A stretch of 38,952 bases of DNA from Rhodospirillales bacterium 70-18 (GCA_001899585.1 MKWE01000007.1:146492-185443), one strand, 5' to 3'; counted from the first letter of the stretch, positions 19,627-29,592 are shown. The notes: generated by a model from the sequence alone, not told the origin. Program-made: numbers and translations.

Positions 19627-20441
19627 CCCGCACGCTGTCGGCCTGGGACGGGCTGGCGCTGCTGGTGCATGAGTGGCCGGGCGGCGGCGTGCCGCTGCTG
19701 TGCCTGCCGGGGCTGGTGCGCACCGGCGGCGATTTCGCGGATATGGCCGCGCGGTACGCCGGGCGACGGGTGGTGAGCCTGGATTACGCCGGTCGCGGCG
19801 GCTCCGGCCGGGCGCGCGACTCAGCGCGCTACGGGCCGGAAGCCTGCCTGCGCGACGTGCTGGACCTGTGCGCGGCGCTGCATCTGCATCGCGCCGTGGT
19901 GGTGGGCACCAGCTTCGGCGGGCTGCTGGCGATGGGCATCGCCGCCGCGCGGCCGGGCCTGCTGGCCGGGGTGGTGCTGAACGATATCGGGCCGGAGATC
20001 GGCGCGGCCGGGGCGGCCTTCCTGCACGGCTTCATCGCCGACGACCCCGCATTGCCGGACCTGCCGGCGGCGGCGGCGCGTCTGCGCGCCCGGCTGCCCG
20101 ACCTGTCGCTGCAGACCGAGGCGGAGTGGCAGCGTTTCGCCGCCCTCACTTACGCCCCCGGCGCGGATGGGCGCTGGCATCCGCTGTGGGACACCCGCAT
20201 CGCGGGCCTGCTGGCGCCGCCGGTGCGCGACCTGTGGCCGCTGTTCGGGGCGCTGGCCGGGGTGCCGCTGCTGCTGCTGCACGGGCTGCGCTCCACCGTG
20301 CTGCTGGGCGCGACCGTGGACCGCATGCGCGTGCTTCGGCCGGATCTGGCGCTGTGTGCGCTGCCGGGGGTCGGCCACGCGCCGACCCTGGCCGAGCCGG
20401 CGGCCATGGTGGCGGTCGATGCCTTCCTGGCGGCGGCATGA
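19614..20441 (+). CDS. Alpha/beta hydrolase, non-canonical acid position
   Basis: 275 residues with an alpha/beta-hydrolase fold. The nucleophile Ser100 is in VVGTSFGG and the catalytic His255 in GVGHAPTL. In close relatives the catalytic Asp follows a G..S motif (GLRSD); here that position is Thr228 (HGLRSTVL). The enzyme may use another acid, have changed chemistry, or be inactive. The ATG at 19614 lies within the end of slt, and its stop overlaps the pgpA start as ATGA, so slt, hydrolase and pgpA form one operon. A role in envelope lipid or wall turnover is inferred from the neighbours only. Confidence 0.85.
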   Translation: MGALTRTLSAWDGLALLVHEWPGGGVPLLCLPGLVRTGGDFADMAARYAGRRVVSLDYAGRGGSGRARDSARYGPEACLRDVLDLCAALHLHRAVVVGTSFGGLLAMGIAAARPGLLAGVVLNDIGPEIGAAGAAFLHGFIADDPALPDLPAAAARLRARLPDLSLQTEAEWQRFAALTYAPGADGRWHPLWDTRIAGLLAPPVRDLWPLFGALAGVPLLLLHGLRSTVLLGATVDRMRVLRPDLALCALPGVGHAPTLAEPAAMVAVDAFLAAA

Positions 20442-20896
20442 AGGGGCTCGCGCGCGCCATCGCCAGCGGGCTGGGCAGCGGCTTCGCGCCGGCCGCACCC
20501 GGCACGGTGGGCTCGCTGGCGGCGCTGGCGCTGGGCGCCGGGCTGGCGGCGCTCTCGCCCTGGGCGCTGCCGGTGGCCTGCGTGCTGGCCTGCGGCGTCG
20601 GCTGGTGGGCGGTGGGCGCGGCGGAGGCGGGGGACGACCCGGGCTGGGTGGTGATCGACGAGTTCGCCGGCCAGTGGATCGCGCTGCTGCCGCTGGCGCA
20701 CCCCTCGCCGGCCGGGCTGCTGGCCGCCTTCGCGCTGTTCCGGCTGCTGGACATCACCAAGCCCGGCCCGATCGGCTGGGCGGACCGGCAACACGGTCCG
20801 TTCGGCGTGATGGCCGACGACGTGCTGGCCGGGCTCGGCGTCGCGCTGGTGCTGGGGGCGGCGGCAAGCCAATGGCCCGGTCTGCTGGGCGGGTAG
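20438..20896 (+). CDS. pgpA: Phosphatidylglycerophosphatase A
   Basis: 152 residues with hydrophobic helices typical of PgpA. The family motifs GSGFAPAAPGTVGS (13-26), VVIDEFAGQW and DITKPGPIGWAD are all present, including the acidic metal ligands. It removes the phosphate from phosphatidylglycerophosphate at the inner membrane to give phosphatidylglycerol. It starts within the hydrolase stop codon (ATGA). It is convergent with the anti-sigma gene, 61 bases away, with no clear terminator between. Confidence 0.93.
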   Translation: MKGLARAIASGLGSGFAPAAPGTVGSLAALALGAGLAALSPWALPVACVLACGVGWWAVGAAEAGDDPGWVVIDEFAGQWIALLPLAHPSPAGLLAAFALFRLLDITKPGPIGWADRQHGPFGVMADDVLAGLGVALVLGAAASQWPGLLGG

Positions 20897-20957
20897 ACCG
20901 AAATACGCAAGGCCGGGCGCCGCCGCCTGTGCCGCGCGCTTCAGCGCTCGGCCGCCC

Positions 20958-21728
20958 TCAGCTCTCGCCCGCAGCGGTCAGCCGGCCGAAGAACACCACC
21001 GGCCCGGTGGGCTGGCCGGTCGGCGAACCGCCGGGGGGTTCGACGCTGATCATGATCAGCATGTCCTTCACCGGGCGGACCGAGGGGGCGCGGATGGTCA
21101 TCTGGCCGCCCTGGACGGGCAGGAGGCCAAGGCTGGTGGGGGTCTTGGCGCCCGGGGGCAGGCCCCAGAGCTGCATCCGTCGGCCCTGCGGGGTTTGCGG
21201 GCGGTTGCCGGCGACCGAGGTCATCGCCGCGAGGTGCAGGCCACCGTTGGGCATCACCTCGGCGGCCCAGGCGGGCTGGCTCTGGTCGGTGACCAGAACC
21301 GCCATGTAACGCGGGGCCGGCGCGCGGGGCAGCACGGCGAGCCCGGCGAAGGCGGCGGCGGCCAGGGTGGCGCCCACCGCCCAGATGCGCCACAGCCCCA
21401 GGCTGGACAGCCAGCCCCGGCGGGGCGCCGGAGAGGCGATGGCGGCGCGGGGCGCCGGAGAGGCGATGGCGGCGCGGGGCGCCGGGGGGGCGATGGCGGC
21501 GTCGATACGGTCCCACAGATCGGGCGGCGGCGCCTCGGGCGGGGCGAGCGCGGTCAGCGGGGCCAGGCGCTGCTCCCAGGCGGCCACCGCGGCGCGCAGG
21601 GCGGCATCCCCCGGCAGCGCGGCGGCGACGCGGGCGGCCATGCGGGCATCCAGCGTGCCGAGTACGTATTCGCCGGCCAGCGCCTCGCGCTCGGCGGGGT
21701 CGTCGGGCAGGCCGCTCACGAAAGGCAC
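20958..21728 (-). CDS. Anti-sigma factor, RskA type, single membrane helix
   Basis: 256 residues. The N-terminal cytoplasmic part (1-75, ALAGEYVLGTLDA) is the sigma-binding domain seen in RskA/RsmA-like proteins and lacks the HxxxCxxC zinc motif. A membrane helix spans about 111-133, and the C-terminal ~120 residues form the extracytoplasmic RskA domain. It should hold the adjacent sigma factor at the membrane until a signal leads to proteolysis. The linker (77-103) is three copies of a 9-residue repeat (AAIASPAPR). The gene overlaps the sigma gene by 13 bases, so the two are made together. Confidence 0.9.
   Translation of the reverse strand: MPFVSGLPDDPAEREALAGEYVLGTLDARMAARVAAALPGDAALRAAVAAWEQRLAPLTALAPPEAPPPDLWDRIDAAIAPPAPRAAIASPAPRAAIASPAPRRGWLSSLGLWRIWAVGATLAAAAFAGLAVLPRAPAPRYMAVLVTDQSQPAWAAEVMPNGGLHLAAMTSVAGNRPQTPQGRRMQLWGLPPGAKTPTSLGLLPVQGGQMTIRAPSVRPVKDMLIMISVEPPGGSPTGQPTGPVVFFGRLTAAGES
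21424..21504. repeat. 27-bp tandem repeat coding for the anti-sigma linker
   Basis: Three consecutive 27-base units beginning GGCGCCGG. The first two are identical and the third differs at three positions. They encode the 9-residue repeat just before the membrane helix and keep the reading frame, so copy number could vary without breaking the protein. Confidence 0.9.
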
Positions 21729-22267
21729 TCCCGCAGGCTCAGCAGGCCGCGGCGGATCCAGGACTTCACCGTGCCCAGCGGCATTGCCAGGCGGGCGGCG
21801 ATCTCGGGGTGGGAGAGGCCGTGCACGAAGGCCAGCACGATGCCCTCGCGGTTCTTCGCCTCCAGCTTGCCCAGGCAGTCGCGCAGCCGGGCGCTGTCCT
21901 CGGCGCTGGACAGGCGGTCCAGCGCATCCGCCTCCACCGGCGCGTCACCCAGATCGGGGTCGTCGCTGGGGATTTCCCGCCCGCGGGTGCGCGCCACGTC
22001 CAGCGCCGCGTAACGCACGATCGAGGACAGCCACACCTGGGCGTCGCCGCGCGCCGGGTCGAACTGGGCGGCGCGCTGCCAGACCCGCAGGAAGGCGTCC
22101 TGCATCACATCGGCGGCGGCGGTGCGGTCACGCAGGATGGCCATGGCGATTCCGAACAGGCGGGTGGACTGCCTGCCATAGACGGCGCGCAGCGCGGCGC
22201 GGTCACCCGCCGCCACGCGGACCAGCAGCGCATCAAGCGTCTCGGTGCCGCCGGTTCCTGACGGCAT
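21716..22267 (-). CDS. ECF sigma factor, SigK/RskA-partner type
   Basis: 183 residues with the two ECF regions. Sigma-2 (about 25-95) has the ADVMQDAFLRVWQRAAQFD core for -10 recognition, and sigma-4 (about 125-180) has the helix-turn-helix SHPEIAARLAMPLGTVKSWIRRGLLSLRE for -35 recognition. The pairing with an RskA-type anti-sigma factor suggests a SigK-like (ECF19-type) group; that subgroup call is inference. The start overlaps the coq10 stop (TAATG), so the sigma factor is tied to the PDH-lipA-coq10 block. A stimulus linked to metabolism or the membrane is plausible but not shown. Confidence 0.93.
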   Translation of the reverse strand: MPSGTGGTETLDALLVRVAAGDRAALRAVYGRQSTRLFGIAMAILRDRTAAADVMQDAFLRVWQRAAQFDPARGDAQVWLSSIVRYAALDVARTRGREIPSDDPDLGDAPVEADALDRLSSAEDSARLRDCLGKLEAKNREGIVLAFVHGLSHPEIAARLAMPLGTVKSWIRRGLLSLRECLS

Positions 22268-22740
22268 TACGCGCCGACCGGCCGCTCGGATGCGAGAGGT
22301 CCGGGGCGCGGCGGACCATAGACCACGCGGGCGCGCAGCATGAAGGCGTTGACCATGCGGCGCACCGCCTCGCCGAACACCGTGCCGATGGCGGCCTGGA
22401 GCAGCCGGCTGCGGAACTCGAAATCCACGAAGAACGCCACCTTGCAGCCGGCCGGGTCGGGCAGGAACTCCCAGTGGTTGTGCAGGTAGCGGAACGGGCC
22501 GTTCTCGTAGCTCACGTCGATCCGCCCGGGGCGGTCCAGGCGCACGCGACTGGTGAAGCTCTCGCGGAACGGGCCGAAGCCGATGGTGAGATCAGCCACC
22601 AGCTCCGTCTCCGCCCGGCTGCGGATGCGCGCGGCCACGCACCAGGGCAGGAACTCCGGGTAGCGCGCCACGTCGGCGACCAGGTCGAACAGTTGGTCCG
22701 GCCGGTAGGGCATCGCCTTGGTCTCGCTGTGGCGCGGCAT
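22267..22740 (-). CDS. Coq10/RatA-type START-domain ubiquinone-binding protein
   Basis: 157 residues forming one START/polyketide-cyclase-like domain, with the family hallmarks YRPDQLFDLVADVARYPEFLPWC (12-34) and SYENGPFRYLHNHWEF. COQ10 homologues bind ubiquinone and help its use in the respiratory chain; the E. coli relative RatA was described as a ribosome-associated toxin. The location 3 bases after lipA in a PDH block favours the Coq10 role. Its last base is shared with the ECF sigma start codon. Confidence 0.9.
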   Translation of the reverse strand: MPRHSETKAMPYRPDQLFDLVADVARYPEFLPWCVAARIRSRAETELVADLTIGFGPFRESFTSRVRLDRPGRIDVSYENGPFRYLHNHWEFLPDPAGCKVAFFVDFEFRSRLLQAAIGTVFGEAVRRMVNAFMLRARVVYGPPRPGPLASERPVGA

Positions 22741-22743
22741 GCG

Positions 22744-23715
22744 CTAATCCGCGGCGAGCCGGGCGGCGCGGGCGGCCTGCAACTGGGCGAAATCGGCGTC
22801 CGCATGGTACGAGCTGCGGGTGAGCGGGGTGGCGGAGACCAGCAGGAACCCCTTGGCGCGGGCCAGACCGGCATAGTCGGCGAAGGCGTCCGGGGTGACG
22901 AATTCGGCCACCGCGGCGTGCTTGACCGTGGGTTGCAGGTATTGGCCGATGGTGAGGAAATCCACGTCGGCGATGCGCAGGTCGTCCATCACCTGCATGA
23001 TCTCCGCCCTGCCCTCGCCCAGGCCGACCATCAGGCCGGACTTGGTGAAGATGGTCGGGTCGATCTGCTTGACGCGGTCGAGCAGGCGCAGCGACTGGTA
23101 GTAGCGCGCCCCCGGGCGGATGGAGGGGTAGAGGCGCGGCACGGTTTCCAGGTTGTGGTTGAACACGTCCGGCCGCGCCTGGGCCACCACCTCGATGCCG
23201 CCCGGCTTGCGCAGGAAGTCGGGGGTCAGCACCTCGATGGTGGTGGCGGGCGCGGCGCCGCGGATGGCGCGGATGACGGCGGCGAAATGCGCCGCCCCGC
23301 CATCGTCCAGGTCGTCGCGGTCCACGCTGGTGACCACCACGTGGCGCAGGCCGAGCTTGGCCACCGCATCGGCGACGCGCGCCGGCTCGCTGGCGTCCAG
23401 CGGTTCCGGATGCCCGGTGCGCACGTTGCAGAAGCTGCAGGCGCGGGTGCAGGTGTCGCCCATGATCATCATGGTGGCGTGGCGCTGGGACCAGCACTCG
23501 CCGATGTTCGGGCAGGCGGCTTCCTCGCAGACCGTCACCAGCCCGTGGCCGCGCATCAGTTCCCGCGTCTCGTGGTAGACGGGGTGGTTGGGCGCCTTCA
23601 CGCGGATCCAGTCCGGCTTGCGCTGGATCGGATTGTCCGGGCGGTGCGCCTTTTCCGGATGGCGGAGAACGGCGGCGCCGCCGGTGCGGTGGTCGATGAC
23701 AACGCGGGTGGACAT
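22744..23715 (-). CDS. lipA: Lipoyl synthase
   Basis: 323 residues. It has both iron-sulfur cluster motifs: the auxiliary C63-C68-C74 set ([12 protein letters not shown]) and the radical-SAM CX3CX2C at C89-C93-C96 (CTRACSFC), plus the C-terminal [10 protein letters not shown] serine ligand motif. It inserts two sulfurs into octanoyl groups on lipoyl domains. Its substrates here would include the lipoyl domains of PdhB and PdhC encoded just upstream. I start at the ATG at 23715. It is separated from lpd by a 154-base gap containing a large hairpin, which may weaken or end the upstream transcript. Confidence 0.96.
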   Translation of the reverse strand: MSTRVVIDHRTGGAAVLRHPEKAHRPDNPIQRKPDWIRVKAPNHPVYHETRELMRGHGLVTVCEEAACPNIGECWSQRHATMMIMGDTCTRACSFCNVRTGHPEPLDASEPARVADAVAKLGLRHVVVTSVDRDDLDDGGAAHFAAVIRAIRGAAPATTIEVLTPDFLRKPGGIEVVAQARPDVFNHNLETVPRLYPSIRPGARYYQSLRLLDRVKQIDPTIFTKSGLMVGLGEGRAEIMQVMDDLRIADVDFLTIGQYLQPTVKHAAVAEFVTPDAFADYAGLARAKGFLLVSATPLTRSSYHADADFAQLQAARAARLAAD

Positions 23716-23774
23716 GCTGATGAACCTATGCTCCGGCGCCGCCCGCGGTGTCGGGGCAGGCAAGGAAGAGCAGG

Positions 23775-23857
23775 TCACATGGAGGCGGGGAGGCGGGGAG
23801 CAGCAGGATCAGGATCGCGGCTCGCCTGCTTCTCCCCGCCTCCCCGCCTCCATGTGA
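23775..23857. repeat. Large inverted repeat (33-bp stem) between lpd and lipA, repeat copy A
   Basis: Arms 23775-23807 and 23825-23857 are reverse complements at 32 of 33 positions, with a 17-base loop. Each arm begins TCACATGGAGGCGGGG and contains a second GAGGCGGGG step. The single mismatch is at 23801/23831. It starts 13 bases after the lpd stop. The left arm is preceded by CAAGGAAGAG (23761-23770), also found in copy C at the window end. As RNA this would be an extremely stable hairpin, though no T tract follows. Confidence 0.9.
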
Positions 23858-23869
23858 ACCTGACCTCCG

Positions 23870-25270
23870 CTAGAAGTGGAGGGCGCGGCCGTAGGCGTCA
23901 AGCACGGCTTCGTGCATCGTTTCGCTGATGGTGGGGTGCGGGAAGACGGTGGCCATCAGCTCGGCCTCGGTGGTCTCCAGCGTGCGGGCGATGGTGTAGC
24001 CCTGGATCAGCTCGGTCACCTCGGCACCAATCATGTGCGCGCCCAGCAATTCGCCGGTTTTGGCGTCGAACACCGTCTTCACCAGGCCCTCCGGCTCGCC
24101 CATGGCGATCGCCTTGCCGTTGCCGATGAAGGGGAACTTGCCGACCCGCACCTCGTGCCCCGCCTCCCTGGCCCGCGCCTCCGTCATGCCGACCGAGGCC
24201 ACCTGCGGGCGGCAATAGGTGCAGCCGGGGATGTTCGACCAGTCCACCGGGTGCACGCCGGGGACGCCGGCGATCTTTTCCACGCAGACCACGCCCTCAT
24301 GCATCGCCTTGTGCGCCAGCCAGGGCGGGCCGGCGAGGTCGCCGATGGCGTAGACGCCGGGCTCTCCGGTGCGGCACCATTCGTCGATCACCACATGGGT
24401 GCGGTCCACCTTCACGCCGGTGCCTTCCAGGCCGATATTCTCCACGTTGCCGACGATGCCGACGGCGGAGATGACCCGATCCACCGTGATGTCCTGGCTC
24501 TTGCCCCCGGCCTCGACGGTGACGGTGACGCTGTTGGCCGCCTTCTTCACGCCCTTCACCGCCGCCGAGGTGAGGATTTTCATGCCCTGCTTCTCGAACG
24601 CCGTGCGGGCGAAGGCGGAAATCTCCGCATCCTCCACCGGCAGCACGCGGTCCATCACCTCCACCACGGTCACCTCGGCGCCCATGTTGCGGTAGAAGCT
24701 GGCGAACTCGATGCCGATGGCGCCGGAACCGATGACCAGCAGCGATTTCGGCATGGCGTCGGGCACCATCGCCTCGCGGTACGACCAGATCAGCTTGCCG
24801 TCCGCCTCCATGCCCGGAAGCTGGCGGGCGCGCGCGCCGGTGGCCAGGATGATGTGCGGCGCCTTCAGCGTGGCGACCGGCTTGCCGTCCTTCTCCACCG
24901 CCAGCGTGCCCTTGCCGGCCAGCCGGCCCAGACCGTCGATCACCGTGATCTTGTGCTTCTTCATCAGGTACGCGACGCCCAACGAGAGCTGCTTGGCCAC
25001 CCCGCGCGAGCGCTTTACCACGGCGGCGAGGTCGAAGCGGATGTTGTCGGCGGCGAAGCCGTAATCCTTCAGGTTATGCAGCAGGTGGTTGATCTCGCTG
25101 CTGCGCAGCAGCGCCTTGGTGGGGATGCAGCCCCAGTTGAGGCAGATGCCGCCCAGGTTCTCGCGCTCGACGATGGCGGTCCTCATGCCGAGCTGGGAGG
25201 CGCGAATGGCCGCGACATAGCCGCCGGGACCGCTGCCCAACACGACGAGGTCGAAATTCTGGTCGGCCAT
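23870..25270 (-). CDS. lpd: Dihydrolipoyl dehydrogenase (E3)
   Basis: 466 residues. FAD-binding GSGPGGYVAA (12-21), the redox disulfide C43/C48 in GICLNWGCIP, the NAD-binding GSGAIGIEF and the catalytic His445-Glu450 pair in HPTISE are all present. It reoxidises dihydrolipoyl groups of the E2 (and here possibly the E1-beta) lipoyl domains with NAD+. Unlike many alphaproteobacterial PDH E3 proteins it has no lipoyl domain of its own. AGGAG lies 6 bases before the ATG. It follows the GNAT gene after 86 bases that hold two GC hairpins. Confidence 0.96.
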   Translation of the reverse strand: MADQNFDLVVLGSGPGGYVAAIRASQLGMRTAIVERENLGGICLNWGCIPTKALLRSSEINHLLHNLKDYGFAADNIRFDLAAVVKRSRGVAKQLSLGVAYLMKKHKITVIDGLGRLAGKGTLAVEKDGKPVATLKAPHIILATGARARQLPGMEADGKLIWSYREAMVPDAMPKSLLVIGSGAIGIEFASFYRNMGAEVTVVEVMDRVLPVEDAEISAFARTAFEKQGMKILTSAAVKGVKKAANSVTVTVEAGGKSQDITVDRVISAVGIVGNVENIGLEGTGVKVDRTHVVIDEWCRTGEPGVYAIGDLAGPPWLAHKAMHEGVVCVEKIAGVPGVHPVDWSNIPGCTYCRPQVASVGMTEARAREAGHEVRVGKFPFIGNGKAIAMGEPEGLVKTVFDAKTGELLGAHMIGAEVTELIQGYTIARTLETTEAELMATVFPHPTISETMHEAVLDAYGRALHF

Positions 25271-25313
25271 GGCACACTCCTAAGTAAGCACGGGCGGGTA
25301 AGCAAACAGGGGC

Positions 25314-25353
25314 GGGGCGCTGCCCCCCGGCCCGCCAGGGGCCGCGCCCCTGG
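25314..25353. repeat. Paired GC hairpins between the GNAT gene and lpd
   Basis: Hairpin 1: GGGGC (25314-25318), loop GCT, GCCCC (25322-25326). Hairpin 2: CCAGGGGC (25335-25342), loop CGC, GCCCCTGG (25346-25353), ending 3 bases after the GNAT stop in the sense of transcription. Runs of CCAGGGGC-type palindromes are, from memory, a frequent extragenic repeat in Acetobacteraceae. They may mark the 3' end of pdhABC-GNAT mRNA. Confidence 0.75.
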
Positions 25354-25356
25354 ACC

Positions 25357-25845
25357 TCATGACGAAGACAGCGCGGCGAGGGCCTCGCCATCCAGGCGGT
25401 AGGTGGTCCAGTCTTCCTTCGGCTTGCCGCCCAGGCTGCGGTAGAAGGCGATCGCCGGGGCGTTCCAGTTCAGCACGCTCCAGTCCATCCGCGTGCAGCC
25501 CTCGGCCACTGCGCGGGCGGCCAGCTCGCGGAAGATCGCCCGGCCGATGCCGCGCCCGCGCACGCCCTCCTCCAGGAAGATATCCTCCAGGTACAGGCCG
25601 GGGCGGCCGGTGAAGGTGCTGAACACGAAATAGTACAGCGCCATGCCGACGGCCTCGCCGTCGAGCTCAATGATCATCGCCCAGGCGCGCTGCTTGGGCC
25701 CGAACAGGGCGCGGCGGAAATCCGCCTCGGTGGCGACTGCCAGGTGCGGCAGCTTCTCGTAGTCGGCCAGGCCGCGCACGAAGCGCGTCACGAGCACCTC
25801 GTCGCCGGGCACCGCATCGCGGAAGCCGACGATGTCCGCGTCCAT
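25357..25845 (-). CDS. GNAT family N-acetyltransferase (diamine acetyltransferase-like)
   Basis: 162 residues with the GNAT fold. The acetyl-CoA-binding loop is GVRGRGIGRAIF, preceded by the strand LYLEDIFLEE, and WSVLNWNAPAIAFYRSLGG is the usual C-terminal motif. The pattern is closest to spermidine/spermine-type acetyltransferases (SAT), which is a weak hint of a polyamine or thialysine substrate. The ATG at 25845 is 14 bases after the pdhC stop, so it is co-transcribed with the PDH genes, an unusual place for such an enzyme. No strong Shine-Dalgarno sequence is seen. Confidence 0.85.
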   Translation of the reverse strand: MDADIVGFRDAVPGDEVLVTRFVRGLADYEKLPHLAVATEADFRRALFGPKQRAWAMIIELDGEAVGMALYYFVFSTFTGRPGLYLEDIFLEEGVRGRGIGRAIFRELAARAVAEGCTRMDWSVLNWNAPAIAFYRSLGGKPKEDWTTYRLDGEALAALSSS

Positions 25846-25859
25846 TGGCTGCGACCCGG

Positions 25860-27179
<1,320 letters not shown>

Positions 27180-27206
27180 GGCAGCAATCCCCTCGGCGTC
27201 CGGTTG

Positions 27207-28565
27207 TCAGACGATCTTGCGCACCGCGTCCGCCACCCATTCGGGCTGCGGCAGGGCCAGTTTTTCCAGATTGGCGGCATAGGGCAACGGCACATCCACC
27301 CCATGCACGCGCACCGGCGGCGCGTCCAGCCAGTCGAAGCAATGCTCGATGATCTGCATGTTCACCTCCGCGCCGATGCCGGCGAAGGGCCAGCCTTCCT
27401 CCACCGTCACCACCCGGCTGGTCTTCTTCACGCTGGCGGCGACCGTTTCGATGTCCAGCGGGCGCAGGCTGCGCAGGTTGATCACCTCGGCGCTGATGCC
27501 CTGCGCGGCCAGCAGTTCGGCCGCCTGCATCGCCACGCCGACCATGATCGAGAACGCCACGATGGTGACATGCTCGCCCACCCGCTCCACCTTGGCGCGG
27601 CCGATCGGCAGCACGAAATCCGGGTCGGTCGGGCACTCGAAGGTCTGGCCGTAGAGGATCTCGTTCTCCAGGAACACCACCGGGTTGGGGTCGCGGATGG
27701 CGGCGCGCAGCAGCCCCTTGGCATCCGCCGAGGACCAGGGCGCCAGCACCTTCAGCCCCGGCACATGCGCGTACCAGCTCGCGTAGCACTGGCTGTGCTG
27801 GGCCGCGACGCGGCTGGCCGCCCCGTTGGGGCCGCGGAAGACGATCGGGCAGCCCATCTGGCCGCCGGACATGTAGAGCGTCTTGGCCGCCGAGTTGATG
27901 ATCTGGTCCATCGCCTGCATGGCGAAGTTGAAGGTCATGAACTCCACGATCGGCCGCAGCCCGTTCATCGCCGCACCCACGGCCATGCCGGTGAAGCCAT
28001 GCTCGGTGATCGGCGTGTCGATCACCCGGCGCGCGCCGAATTCATCCAGCAGGCCCTGGCTGATCTTGTAGGCGCCCTGGTACTGCGCCACCTCCTCGCC
28101 GAGCAGGAACACGTTGGCATCGGCGCGCATCTCGGCCGCCATCGCGTCGCGCAGCGCCTCGCGCACGGTGAGCGGCGCGGTCGCGCCCCAGTCCTTCTCG
28201 GGCGCGGCGGCGGGCGTGGGCACGGCAACCGGCGCGGGGGCCGGGGCAGCAGCCGGTGCAGCGGCCGCTGCCGGGGCCGGTGCGGGTGCCGCTGCCGGAG
28301 CGGGTGCCGCCGCCATGCTCTCGCCTTCGGCCGACAGCACGGCGATCGGGGTGTTCACGGCCACACCCTCGGCGCCCTCGGGCACCAGAATCTGGGCCAG
28401 CTTGCCTTCGTCCACCGCCTCCACCTCCATGGTGGCCTTGTCGGTCTCGATCTCGGCGATCACGTCGCCGGCGCGGACATCGTCGCCCACCGCCTTCAGC
28501 CAGCGGGCGAGCTTGCCCTCGGTCATGGTGGGCGACAGCGCGGGCATCAGGATCTGGGTCGACAT
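27207..28565 (-). CDS. pdhB: Pyruvate dehydrogenase E1 beta with N-terminal lipoyl domain
   Basis: 452 residues: a lipoyl domain (1-80) with K43, an Ala/Pro linker (about 83-125), then the transketolase pyrimidine-binding and C-terminal domains of E1-beta (about 130-452). The motif [16 protein letters not shown] carries the Glu that activates thiamine diphosphate. With PdhA it decarboxylates pyruvate and acetylates lipoyl groups. Fusion of a lipoyl domain to E1-beta is known in alphaproteobacteria. Residues 30-54 of this domain are identical to those of PdhC. The ATG follows the pdhA stop by 4 bases with GGAGG inside the end of pdhA. Confidence 0.96.
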   Translation of the reverse strand: MSTQILMPALSPTMTEGKLARWLKAVGDDVRAGDVIAEIETDKATMEVEAVDEGKLAQILVPEGAEGVAVNTPIAVLSAEGESMAAAPAPAAAPAPAPAAAAAPAAAPAPAPVAVPTPAAAPEKDWGATAPLTVREALRDAMAAEMRADANVFLLGEEVAQYQGAYKISQGLLDEFGARRVIDTPITEHGFTGMAVGAAMNGLRPIVEFMTFNFAMQAMDQIINSAAKTLYMSGGQMGCPIVFRGPNGAASRVAAQHSQCYASWYAHVPGLKVLAPWSSADAKGLLRAAIRDPNPVVFLENEILYGQTFECPTDPDFVLPIGRAKVERVGEHVTIVAFSIMVGVAMQAAELLAAQGISAEVINLRSLRPLDIETVAASVKKTSRVVTVEEGWPFAGIGAEVNMQIIEHCFDWLDAPPVRVHGVDVPLPYAANLEKLALPQPEWVADAVRKIV

Positions 28566-28569
28566 CGGC

Positions 28570-29592
28570 TCAGACCTCCAGCAATACGTCGGTGTAGAGT
28601 TCGGCGGCGTCCGGCTCGGGGCTGGCCTGGGCGAAATCGGCCGCCTCCTGCACGATGCGCTTCACCTCGTCGTCGATCTGCTTGATCGCGGCCTCCTCCA
28701 CACCGAGGCCTTCCAGCTTGTGGCGCGCACCCTCGATGCAGTCGCGCTCGGTGCGCATCTTCTGCACCTCCTCGCGGGTGCGATAGCGCCCGGGATCGGA
28801 CATCGAGTGGCCGCGATAGCGGTAGGTCTTCACTTCCAGCAGGTATGGCCCCTTCCCCGCCCGGCAATGCGCCACCGCCGCGGCGGCGGCCTCGTGCACC
28901 GCCTCGACATCCATGCCGTCCACCTGGGCGCTGGGAATATGCCAGGGCGTGCCGTTCTTCGACAGGTCGCGCGAGGCGGTGGCGCGGTCCACCGACGTTC
29001 CCATGCCGTATTTGTTGTTCTCGATCACGAAGACGCAGGGCAGCTTCAGCAGGGCGGCGAGGTTGAAGCTCTCGAACACCTGGCCCTGGTTGGCCGCGCC
29101 GTCGCCGAAATAAGTGACGCACACCCGGTCGGTCTGGCGGTACCAGTTGCTGAACGCCAGCCCGTTGCCCAGGCTGACCTGCGCGCCGACGATGCCGTGC
29201 CCGCCGAAAAAGTTCCGCTCCTTGCTGAACATGTGCATCGAGCCGCCCTTGCCGCGCGAATACCCGTCCTTGCGGCCGGTCAGCTCGGCCATCACGCCGC
29301 GCGCCTGCATGCCGGTGGCCAGCATGTGGCCGTGGTCGCGGTAGGAGGTGATCACCTGGTCACCCTCGCCCAGCGCCATCTGGATGCCCACCACCACGGC
29401 CTCCTGGCCGATATACAGGTGGCAGAACCCGCCGATCAGCCCCATCCCGTAGAGTTGGCCGGCCTTCTCCTCGAAACGGCGGATCAGCAGCATGTCGCGA
29501 TAGCCGCGCAACAACTGCTCCTGGCTCAGCCCGCCCTCGGTCGAGCCCGGGCGGGCCTTGCCGCGTTTCTTCGCATCCGGTGCCTTCGCCAT
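28570..29592 (-). CDS. pdhA: Pyruvate dehydrogenase E1 alpha
   Basis: 340 residues. The thiamine-diphosphate motif runs from GDG (163-165) to NN (192-193), with [12 protein letters not shown] within; the HGHMLATG and [11 protein letters not shown] loops of E1-alpha are present. It binds pyruvate and ThDP with PdhB in an alpha2-beta2 E1. The ATG at 29592 gives the normal basic N-terminus ([12 protein letters not shown]) and has a G-rich Shine-Dalgarno-like sequence; an in-frame ATG at 29697 would add 35 atypical residues. It is the first gene of the PDH block, downstream of a promoter with an operator-like inverted repeat. Confidence 0.96.
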   Translation of the reverse strand: MAKAPDAKKRGKARPGSTEGGLSQEQLLRGYRDMLLIRRFEEKAGQLYGMGLIGGFCHLYIGQEAVVVGIQMALGEGDQVITSYRDHGHMLATGMQARGVMAELTGRKDGYSRGKGGSMHMFSKERNFFGGHGIVGAQVSLGNGLAFSNWYRQTDRVCVTYFGDGAANQGQVFESFNLAALLKLPCVFVIENNKYGMGTSVDRATASRDLSKNGTPWHIPSAQVDGMDVEAVHEAAAAAVAHCRAGKGPYLLEVKTYRYRGHSMSDPGRYRTREEVQKMRTERDCIEGARHKLEGLGVEEAAIKQIDDEVKRIVQEAADFAQASPEPDAAELYTDVLLEV

